A stretch of 64,000 nucleotides of DNA. Source: Amycolatopsis vastitatis (GTDB lineage: Bacteria > Actinomycetota > Actinomycetes > Mycobacteriales > Pseudonocardiaceae). Below the pieces are notes generated by a model that saw only the letters and a list, made by a program, of their open reading frames with translations, was not told where the DNA came from and did not search any database. Positions within the stretch are counted from its first letter, which is position 1. The number at the start of each line of letters is the position of its first letter. Below are positions 38,594-45,749 of the stretch, piece by piece. The stretch is taken from contig NZ_NMUL01000007.1 of assembly GCF_002234595.1 (NCBI RefSeq), forward strand, positions 248,001 through 312,000, given 5' to 3'. Made by a program: the position numbers and the translations under genes.

Positions 38594-41041
38594 CTGAGCC
38601 TGTCGGAGTACCTCCGCGAGAACTGGATCGACGTCGTGAACGACGCGATCCTCCACGTGGATCTCACCCTCGCGGCGGTGGCGCTGGCCGTGCTCGTCGG
38701 CATGACGCTCGGCCTGCTCACCTACCGGCGGCGGTGGCTCGGCGCGATGGCGACGACCACGACCGCGGCGTTCCTCACCGTCCCGTCGATCGCGCTGCTC
38801 GGCATCCTGATCGGCCCGTTCGGGCTGGGGCTGACGAACGTCCTGTGCGCGCTGGTGCTGTACGCGCTCCTGCCGATCACGCGCAACACGATCGTCGGGC
38901 TGCGCGGCGTCGACCCGGCCGTCGTGGACGCCGCGCGCGGCATGGGCCTCGGCCGCGTGCGGGTGCTCTGGCGCGTGCGGGTGCCGCTGGCGTGGCCGGT
39001 GATCCTGTCCGGCATCCGCGTCTCGACGCAGATCACCATCGGGATCGCGGCCATCGGCGCGTACGTCAAGGGGCCCGGGCTCGGCAACGAGATCTTCGAC
39101 GGGCTCGGCCGGTTCGGGTCGGTCAACTCGCTGAACCAGGTGCTGACCGGAACGCTGGGGATCATGCTGCTGGCGCTGCTGTTCGACCTGGCGTTCGTGG
39201 TCGTCGGCAAGCTCACCACGCGGCGGCGTCCTCGCGCCCGCCGCGAAGCGGCACCCGCCGCCACGCCGGGAGGAGGGACCGCCGGCGAGACGATCGAGCT
39301 GCGGGAGGTCAGCAAGCACTACCCCGGGCAGGCGGTACCCGCGGTCCACCGCCTCACGATGCGGATCCCCGCGGGCGAAATCGTCGTGCTGACCGGTCCG
39401 TCGGGGTGCGGCAAGACGACGACCATGCGGATGATCAACCGGCTCGTCGAGCCCACCTCGGGCGTCGTCACGATCGGCGGCACCGACGTGTCCGCCCTCG
39501 ACCTCGACGAGCACCGGCGCCACACCGGGTACGTCATCCAGCAGATCGGGCTCTTCCCGCACCTGCGGGTGGACGCCAACATCGGGGTGGTGCCGCGGGT
39601 GCTCGGCTGGACCCGGCGGCGCGTCGCCGGCCGCGTGCGCGAGCTGCTCGACGTCGTCGGCCTGGCCCGCGAGCACGGCAGCCGGTACCCGCGGGAGCTT
39701 TCCGGCGGCCAGCAGCAGCGCGTCGGCGTGGCGCGGGCGATGGCCGCGGACCCGCCGGTCATGCTGATGGACGAGCCGTTCGGCTCCACCGACCCGATCA
39801 CCCGCGCCCGCCTGCAGGACGAGTTCCTCCGCCTGCAACGGGAAGTGCGCAAGACGATCGTGTTCGTCACGCACGACTTCGACGAGGCGCTCAAGCTCGG
39901 CGACCGGATCGCGGTGCTGCGGCCGCGCTCGGTGATCGCGCAGTACGACACGCCCCAGGCGATCCTCGCCGCGCCGGCCGACGACTACGTGGCGACTTTC
40001 GCCGGCTCGACGCGGAACCTGAAGCGGCTGGCGCTGATCCGGGTGGGCGGCCTGGAACTCCGGCCGGCCGCCGGCGCCGGCGGCCTGCCCGCGATCTCGC
40101 GCGAGGCCACCCTGCGGGACGCGCTGGACACGATGGTGCGCACGGGCAGCACCGCGGTCGTGGTGACCGAGGACGACACCGGGCGCGCGCTGGGAGTGTG
40201 TGACGTGCCCGGCCTGCTCGCCGCGCTCCGGCCTGACGGCGAGGCGCCGCCACCCGCGGTCCCGGACGCCGGAGACGCGACCGGCCCGGCTCCGGACAGC
40301 GTGCCGCCGGTGCGGCCCCGCCGACGCCTGCTCGGGTTGCTGGTCCGCCCGGTTCTGCTCGCCGTCGCCCTGCTGGCGCTCTTCCTGCTCGTGCGCGCGC
40401 ACCCGGTCGACTCGATCGAACAGCGGTACCTCAATGCCGGCGAAATCTTCGCCGAACTGGGCGAACACCTGCGGTTGACGCTGATCTCGACGCTGTGCAC
40501 CATCGCGATCGCTCTCCCGCTCGGCATCCTGCTCACCCGCGCGGGTGCCCGCTGGGCTCGCCCGGTCGGCCTGGGACTGGGCAACCTCGGCCAGGCGATC
40601 CCGTCGATCGGGCTCGTCGTGCTGCTCGCGCTCTGGACCGGCACGGGAACCGCGACGGCGGTGACCGCGCTGGTCGTCTACGCGACCTTGCCGGTGCTGC
40701 GCAACACGATCGTCGGGCTCGACGGCGTCGACCCGACGCTCGTCGACGCCGCGCGGGGCATGGGCATGGCGAAGACGGCGATCCTGTGGCGGATCGAACT
40801 GCCGCTCGCCGTCCCGGTGATCCTCGCGGGGATCCGGACGGCGCTGGTGCTCACCGTCGCGAGCGCGACGCTGGCCACGTTCATCGACGGCGGTGGTCTC
40901 GGGGGCGGGCTCGTCGCCGGGATCGGGCTGTACCGGCCGATCCTGAGCCTGACCTTCGGCATCGTCGTCGCCGCCTTGGCGCTTTTCGCCGACTGGCTGG
41001 GACTCCTCGCGGAGGAGGTCCTGCACCCCCGAGGCCTGTAG
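38594..41041 (+). CDS. Osmoprotectant ABC importer: permease-ATPase-permease fusion
   Basis: An 815-aa fusion corresponding to OpuCB, OpuCA and OpuCD of glycine betaine/choline importers. Residues ~1-215 form permease 1 (EAA-like loop ARGMGLGRVRVLWRVRVP). Residues ~235-460 form the ATPase (Walker A TGPSGCGKTTT near 268, signature LSGGQQQRVGVARA, Walker B VMLMDEP). Residues ~480-545 resemble one CBS domain, and ~590-815 form permease 2 (ARGMGMAKTAILWRIELP). CTG 38594, 8 bases after GAGGAG, gives the normal OpuCB opening SLSEYLRENW; GTG 38636 would cut it. The frame is open throughout. The binding lipoprotein gene follows after 30 bases. Confidence 0.87.
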   Translation: MSLSEYLRENWIDVVNDAILHVDLTLAAVALAVLVGMTLGLLTYRRRWLGAMATTTTAAFLTVPSIALLGILIGPFGLGLTNVLCALVLYALLPITRNTIVGLRGVDPAVVDAARGMGLGRVRVLWRVRVPLAWPVILSGIRVSTQITIGIAAIGAYVKGPGLGNEIFDGLGRFGSVNSLNQVLTGTLGIMLLALLFDLAFVVVGKLTTRRRPRARREAAPAATPGGGTAGETIELREVSKHYPGQAVPAVHRLTMRIPAGEIVVLTGPSGCGKTTTMRMINRLVEPTSGVVTIGGTDVSALDLDEHRRHTGYVIQQIGLFPHLRVDANIGVVPRVLGWTRRRVAGRVRELLDVVGLAREHGSRYPRELSGGQQQRVGVARAMAADPPVMLMDEPFGSTDPITRARLQDEFLRLQREVRKTIVFVTHDFDEALKLGDRIAVLRPRSVIAQYDTPQAILAAPADDYVATFAGSTRNLKRLALIRVGGLELRPAAGAGGLPAISREATLRDALDTMVRTGSTAVVVTEDDTGRALGVCDVPGLLAALRPDGEAPPPAVPDAGDATGPAPDSVPPVRPRRRLLGLLVRPVLLAVALLALFLLVRAHPVDSIEQRYLNAGEIFAELGEHLRLTLISTLCTIAIALPLGILLTRAGARWARPVGLGLGNLGQAIPSIGLVVLLALWTGTGTATAVTALVVYATLPVLRNTIVGLDGVDPTLVDAARGMGMAKTAILWRIELPLAVPVILAGIRTALVLTVASATLATFIDGGGLGGGLVAGIGLYRPILSLTFGIVVAALALFADWLGLLAEEVLHPRGL

Positions 41042-41071
41042 CTCTCCCACGATCCCGAGGAGGACCAACCG

Positions 41072-42046
41072 ATGCGGACCCCGCAACGCACGACTGCCGC
41101 TGTTCTCGCGTTCCTCGCGGTGGCGGCGCTCGCCGCCGGCTGCACGATCGGCAAGGACCAGACCGGCGCCCAGGTGGGCGAGGGATCCATCAAGAAGATC
41201 GACGCGCTCAGCGGCGCGCAGATCCGCGTCAGCTCCAAGGAGTTCGACGAGCAGCTCCTGCTCGGCCAGATCGCCCTCGTCGCCTTGCAGGCGGCGGGGG
41301 CGAGCCCGCAGGACAAGACCAACATCACCGGTTCGAGCAACGTCCGGCAGGCGCTCACCAGCGGGGCGGTCGACCTGTACTGGGAGTACACCGGCACGGC
41401 CTGGATCAGCTACCTCAAGCAGACGAAGCCGATCAGCGACCCGCAGGCGCAGTACGACGCGGTCAAGCAGGCCGACGCCGCCAACGGCGTCACCTGGTGG
41501 GCCCGCTCGCCGGCCAACGACACGTACGCCCTCGCCGGCAACCCGGCGACGCTCGCACGGACCGGCGTCAAGACGCTGTCGGACTACGCGGCGCTGGTGA
41601 AGCGGGACCCGGCCGCGGCGTCCACCTGCATGGGCCCGGAGTTCAAGAGCCGGGACGACGGGTTCCCCGGCCTGGAGAAGGCCTACGGGTTCACGCTGCC
41701 CGAGCCGCAGGCGCACCTGCTCAACGACGCCGTCGTCTACCCCAGCGTCGGCAAGGGCGACACCTGCGGTTTCGGCTCGGTCGCGTCCACCGACGGGCGC
41801 GTGGCCGGGCAGCACCTCACCGTCCTCGAGGACGACAAGCGCTTCTTCCCGACGTACAACCCCGCCATCACGGTCGCCGCCGGGATCGCGCGGAAGTACC
41901 CGCAGCTGGAGCAGGTTTTCACGCCGATCGCCGCGAAGCTCGACACCGCGACCCTGACGGACCTGAACAAGAAGGTCAGCGTCGACGGCCAGAAGCCCGC
42001 GACGGTGGCCCACGACTGGCTCAAGTCGGCCGGGTTCATCAGCTGA
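41072..42046 (+). CDS. Glycine betaine/choline-binding lipoprotein (OpuCC-like)
   Basis: A 324-aa substrate-binding protein. The lipobox LAAGC lies near residue 23 after a hydrophobic signal. The mature part has the OpuAC/OsmX fold: IRVSSKEFDEQLLLGQIALVAL, TNITGSSNVRQALTSGAVDLYWEYTGTAW and the hinge region with Trp/Tyr residues expected to form the quaternary-amine box. It is the fourth component of the importer encoded just upstream, with a GAGGAG ribosome site. A strong hairpin terminator follows its stop. Confidence 0.9.
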   Translation: MRTPQRTTAAVLAFLAVAALAAGCTIGKDQTGAQVGEGSIKKIDALSGAQIRVSSKEFDEQLLLGQIALVALQAAGASPQDKTNITGSSNVRQALTSGAVDLYWEYTGTAWISYLKQTKPISDPQAQYDAVKQADAANGVTWWARSPANDTYALAGNPATLARTGVKTLSDYAALVKRDPAAASTCMGPEFKSRDDGFPGLEKAYGFTLPEPQAHLLNDAVVYPSVGKGDTCGFGSVASTDGRVAGQHLTVLEDDKRFFPTYNPAITVAAGIARKYPQLEQVFTPIAAKLDTATLTDLNKKVSVDGQKPATVAHDWLKSAGFIS

Positions 42047-42057
42047 GCCGTGCGCGG

Positions 42058-42081
42058 AGCGCCCGCCACACGGCGGGCGCT
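42058..42081 (+). terminator. Hairpin terminator after the osmoprotectant operon
   Basis: AGCGCCCGCC, loop ACAC, then its perfect reverse complement. It begins 11 bases after the stop of the lipoprotein gene. A perfect 10-bp GC stem without a T-tract, typical of high-GC actinobacteria. Confidence 0.8.
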
Positions 42082-42140
42082 GTCAGGTCCTCGACCCAGC
42101 GCAACGCGAAGCACTCGGGAGGTGAGCCAGGCGACCGGAC

Positions 42141-42160
42141 TGTCGACGGGTTGTCGACGG
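42141..42160 (+). promoter_or_regulatory. Putative SARP box upstream of the stand-alone SARP gene
   Basis: TGTCGACGG occurs at 42141-42149 and 42152-42160, an exact 11-bp spacing in direct orientation. SARP regulators bind heptamer repeats at this pitch. The site lies about 180 bases before the SARP start, suggesting autoregulation. The rest of 42082-42342 shows no gene. Confidence 0.65.
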
Positions 42161-42342
42161 CCTGTGGGATCGTCCTCACGACGGGCGGGGAGGGGCGGGG
42201 GTGGCGGTTCCTTGGTCGATCGGACCGTCGTCGATTTCACCGGCGGCACTCGGGGGTGGCAGCGAGTGCTGCCGGGGAAAGCCGTCTTCTTCCGCACGCG
42301 CAGGGGCAGCCCGTCGAACCCTGGACAACTGCTGGAGGCCAC

Positions 42343-43113
42343 GTGCGTGTCAGACTGCTCGGCCCCGTCGACGCCGTCGTCGGCGGTGTGCCGGTGTCGA
42401 TTTCAGGGCAACGACGAAGAGCGGTACTCGCGGTACTCGCGCTGCACGGCGAAGGAATAGTCGGCACGGGCCGGCTCATCGAAGCCGTGTGGGGTGGCGA
42501 GGCGGGCGGGGTTTCTTCGAACACCCTGCAAAGCCACATGTCCGCCCTGCGGCGCGTGCTCGGCGACCGGAACGCGATCGTCGCCCGGGCACCCGGCTAC
42601 CAGCTCGATCACGGCACGACGGACGTGACCGAGGCGCGGCGCCTGGTCGCGCGGGGCGAGTGCGGCGCCGACCCGGAGCAGAACGCCGCGACGCTGCGCA
42701 CCGCGCTGGCCTTGTGGCGGGACCGGTCGCTGATCGACGTCGGGGGTGTGGCGTGGCTGGACGAGCAGGCCGCCGCCCTGGAGCGGCTGCGCACGCGGGC
42801 CCAGCTGGCGCTGATCAGGGCCAGGCTGGCCCTCGGTGAGCACGCCCAGCTCGAACCGGAGCTGGAACGGCTGGCCCTCGCGCGCCCGCTCGACGAGCAG
42901 GTGCACGGCCAGCTGATGCTGGCGCTGTACCGCACGGGCAGGCAGGCCGACGCCCTCGGCGTGTACCGCAAGCTGCGCACGGCGCTGGCCGACAACCTGG
43001 GTATCGACCCCAACCAGCGGCTGCGTGAGCTGGAGATCGCGATCCTGCGGCAGGACCCGGCTCTCGACCAGTCCGCGCTCGCCGTCCGGATGCTGGCCGG
43101 CTCTTCGCCGTGA
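42343..43113 (+). CDS. SARP family pathway regulator (DnrI/RedD-like)
   Basis: A 256-aa Streptomyces-antibiotic-regulatory-protein type activator. The winged-helix OmpR-like DNA-binding domain is at residues 1-90 (VRLLGPVDAVVGGVPVSISGQRRRAVLAVLAL; NTLQSHMSALRRVLG). The bacterial transcriptional activator (BTAD) domain follows to the end (LERLRTRAQLALIRARLALGEHAQL; LMLALYRTGRQADALGVYRKLRTAL). It has no ATPase. GTG 42343 follows GGAGG by 4 bases. It converges on the NRPS operon and probably activates the cluster together with the larger AfsR-like protein. Confidence 0.9.
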   Translation: MRVRLLGPVDAVVGGVPVSISGQRRRAVLAVLALHGEGIVGTGRLIEAVWGGEAGGVSSNTLQSHMSALRRVLGDRNAIVARAPGYQLDHGTTDVTEARRLVARGECGADPEQNAATLRTALALWRDRSLIDVGGVAWLDEQAAALERLRTRAQLALIRARLALGEHAQLEPELERLALARPLDEQVHGQLMLALYRTGRQADALGVYRKLRTALADNLGIDPNQRLRELEIAILRQDPALDQSALAVRMLAGSSP

Positions 43114-43165
43114 TCGCCGCCGGAGGGCTGCGTCACCATGGCAACCCCGCGGCGAGGTGCTGGGG

Positions 43166-45748
43166 CTAGGCCTTTCTCGCGGTTCGCCGTCGGCGGCCCG
43201 GCTCCGGCAGGGCGGCCCGGTCGAGCTTGCCGTTGGCCGTCGTCGGCACGCGCGGGATCACCACGAACCGGGCGGGCACCATGTAGCCGGGAAGGTGCCG
43301 GGCCAGGTGATCGCGCAACTCGGTTTCGTCCGGCGGCTCGTCGCCGTCGGGGACGACGTAGCCGACGAGGACGACGTAGCCGACGAGGACGCCGCCGCGC
43401 AGGACGACCACAGCGTTGCCGACGCGCGGATGTCCGTGCAGCACGGCTTCGATCTCGCCGGGCTCCACCCGCCTGCCGCCGATCTTCACCTGGTCGTCGG
43501 AGCGGCCGGCGTAGTGCAGGCAGCCGTCCGGGGTCCACCAGCCGAGATCCCCCGTGCGGTAAACGCGTTCGGGCGCGCCGGCCACGGTGATCTCGACGAA
43601 GCGGTCCGCGGTGAGGTCGGGGCGGCCGGCGTAGCCGCGGGCGAGGCACTCGCCGCCGAGGTACAGCTCGCCACGGCCGCCGAGCGGTACCAGGCGCTGT
43701 TCCTCGTCGAGCAGGTAGACCGCGACGTTGGCGATCGGGCGGCCGATCGGCACGCCGGTGTCCGGCTCGGGACGGCGGCAGGCCCACGCGGTCACGTCGA
43801 TCGCCGCTTCGGTGGGGCCGTACAGGTTGTGCACCGGCACGGGCAGGGCCGAGGTGAGCTTGTTGACCGTCTTGGGTGGCAGTATTTCGCCGCTGCAGAT
43901 CACGGTCCGCAGTGACCGGCAGTCGGCGACCCCCGGTTCGGCGGCGAACAGGGCCAGCATCGACGGCACGAAGTGCACGGTGGTCACTTGTTCGCGCCGG
44001 ATCACCTCGACGATCGCCTCGGGATCGGCGTGCGCGCCCGGTTCGGCGAGCACCAGCCGGGCGCCGGACATCAGGGGCCACAGGAGTTCCCAGACCGAAA
44101 CGTCGAACGTGTAGGGCGTCTTCTGGAGCACGACGTCGTGCCCCGTCAGCCGGTAGGTGTCCTGCATCCAGGTGAGCCGGTTCGCGAGGCTCCGGTGAGT
44201 CATCTCGACCCCCTTCGGGGTGCCGGTGGACCCGGAGGTGAACATGACGTACGCGCTGTCGGGGGCCGGCGGGGCGATCACGTGCCCGGCAGCCCGGCCG
44301 CGGAGCGGCTGTCCGTCCACTGTGTACAGAGCGGGTCCGAGCCCGGCGACCGCGGCACGGTGGTGGCCGTCGGCCAGCACCGCCGCGGCCCCGGCCGTCT
44401 CCACCATCGCGGACAGCCGGGCCGGGGGATGGGTGCCCTCCAGCGGGAGGTAGGCCGCCCCGGCCAGGAGAATGCCGAGGATCGCGACGACCATGGCCGG
44501 GCTGCGTTCGGCGCAGAGCGCGACCACATTGCCTGGTTCGACGCCTTCGCCGCGCAGCCGGTCCGCGACGGTCTCCGCCTGGTCGAGGAACTCGCGGTAG
44601 GTCAGTTCGGCAGGGCCGAGCCGGACGGCGACCCGCTCGGGTGATCGCCGGGCCTGGTCCCGGATCATCTCGTGCACCGGACGATCCGAAAAGGGTGTTC
44701 TCGCGGGGTTGAAGGCGAGCAGCCGCTGCCGTTCACCCGCGCCGACGAGTTCGGCGTGGCGGATCGCCCGGTCCGGGTGCCGGACGAGGGCGGGCAGCAC
44801 GGTGCCGAGGCGTTCGCCGGTCACCACCCCGGTCCGGTCCGCGGTGACGACCCTCTCCCGCACGACCACGTCGCAGGCGTCCTCGTCCCGGTCCGGCCCG
44901 CGGAGCCGGCCGAGCACCTCGCGGAACGTGGTGTCCGGGCCGAGCCGCACGGTGGTCCGGTGCTCGCCGTACCCGACCACGACCCTCTCTCGTCCCGTTA
45001 CGCGGTGGATCAGCACCGCGCACGCGGCACCCAGCAGGGTGTCGCCGTCGACGCCGAGGGTCCGCTCGGCGTGGATCCCTTCGATCGCGGCCACGGTCGC
45101 CGCCACCATGTCTTCGTCCAGTTCGACGCCGGGGACGACCTGCCGCTGGGGCAGCGGGTCGGGGTGCTGTGCGGCCGACAGGAGGAAGCCGAGCCAGCCG
45201 TCGAACCGCGCGAGCAGCTCGGTCTCCAGCAGTTCCACCTCGTCGGCGTCGATGTCCTCGGCCAGCGCCCATTCGGCCAGGGCGGCCGCGAGCGCGCGGT
45301 TCATCGCGGCATGCGTTTCGGCCCCGCCCGGACCGGGGTCGAACGACAGGCCGTCAGCGGACGAGCCCAGCTTCGCCGCGAAGCCGCCGAAGTCGGCGAC
45401 GGCTTGCTCGAGCGTCGGCCGGGTGGGCTTGACGAGCACGACCGGCAGCCCGCCGAGCCGCGCGGCGATCCGTTCGGCGAGCCCGGAGGCACTGCAGTAG
45501 CCGACGACACAGCCGACCTCCGCGCCCGCCAGCAGGCCGGCGTAGGTTTCGGCGAGCTCGTCCAGACCGCGGTAGGAGTAGCTGCCCGCCAGATCGCGGA
45601 CCGCGTCGATCCGCAGGATCGCGAGGTCCCCGGCGGCCGCGCTCAGCTCCGCGGCCAGCGACCGCTGCGCCGACAGCGGTTGGAAGTCCGTGACGACGAC
45701 GGCCGGCGATCCACTGTGGCCGGTCAGCTGCTCCACGGTCGGTGCCAT
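43166..45748 (-). CDS. NRPS protein: hydrolase-like / truncated C / A (Ser), no carrier
   Basis: An 860-aa protein. Residues ~1-160 look like a thioesterase-type alpha/beta hydrolase whose nucleophile motif GxSxG is replaced by GYCSASG, after SYRGLDELAETYAGLL. Residues ~190-360 resemble the C-terminal lobe of a condensation domain without HHxxxDG. Residues ~375-850 are a complete adenylation domain: A3 FTSGSTGTPKG, A5 NLYGPTEAA, A7 YRTGD, A8 KIGGRRVEPGEIE and A10 NGKLDRAAL. The specificity residues (D, V, W, H, I, S, L, I, D, K) are close to the serine code. It ends without a carrier domain, so loading must be in trans. Last gene of the leftward operon. Confidence 0.85.
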   Translation of the reverse strand: MAPTVEQLTGHSGSPAVVVTDFQPLSAQRSLAAELSAAAGDLAILRIDAVRDLAGSYSYRGLDELAETYAGLLAGAEVGCVVGYCSASGLAERIAARLGGLPVVLVKPTRPTLEQAVADFGGFAAKLGSSADGLSFDPGPGGAETHAAMNRALAAALAEWALAEDIDADEVELLETELLARFDGWLGFLLSAAQHPDPLPQRQVVPGVELDEDMVAATVAAIEGIHAERTLGVDGDTLLGAACAVLIHRVTGRERVVVGYGEHRTTVRLGPDTTFREVLGRLRGPDRDEDACDVVVRERVVTADRTGVVTGERLGTVLPALVRHPDRAIRHAELVGAGERQRLLAFNPARTPFSDRPVHEMIRDQARRSPERVAVRLGPAELTYREFLDQAETVADRLRGEGVEPGNVVALCAERSPAMVVAILGILLAGAAYLPLEGTHPPARLSAMVETAGAAAVLADGHHRAAVAGLGPALYTVDGQPLRGRAAGHVIAPPAPDSAYVMFTSGSTGTPKGVEMTHRSLANRLTWMQDTYRLTGHDVVLQKTPYTFDVSVWELLWPLMSGARLVLAEPGAHADPEAIVEVIRREQVTTVHFVPSMLALFAAEPGVADCRSLRTVICSGEILPPKTVNKLTSALPVPVHNLYGPTEAAIDVTAWACRRPEPDTGVPIGRPIANVAVYLLDEEQRLVPLGGRGELYLGGECLARGYAGRPDLTADRFVEITVAGAPERVYRTGDLGWWTPDGCLHYAGRSDDQVKIGGRRVEPGEIEAVLHGHPRVGNAVVVLRGGVLVGYVVLVGYVVPDGDEPPDETELRDHLARHLPGYMVPARFVVIPRVPTTANGKLDRAALPEPGRRRRTARKA
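43352..43387. repeat. Perfect 18-bp tandem duplication inside the A-domain gene
   Basis: GACGACGTAGCCGACGAG occurs twice head to tail (43352-43369 and 43370-43387). In the protein it duplicates six residues (LVGYVV LVGYVV) in the small C-terminal subdomain of the adenylation domain. It is in frame and probably recent. Confidence 0.9.
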
Positions 45749-45749
45749 G

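Noticed and set aside
38636..38638. GTG start for the importer fusion
   Set aside because: No ribosome site; it removes the conserved OpuCB opening, which CTG 38594 restores with GAGGAG at 8 bases.
36836..42013. 1725-codon open frame on the minus strand
   Set aside because: Only its last 514 codons (from 38380) encode the radical SAM protein. The rest is the antisense of the importer fusion and lipoprotein, kept open by high GC, with low-complexity Arg/Asp/Gly-rich translation.
42246..42269. 7-bp inverted repeat before the SARP gene
   Set aside because: Too short and imperfect to call an attenuator or operator.
42050..42460. 136-codon frame between the importer and SARP
   Set aside because: Overlaps the terminator hairpin and the start of the SARP gene in another phase; Cys/Ser-rich nonsense.
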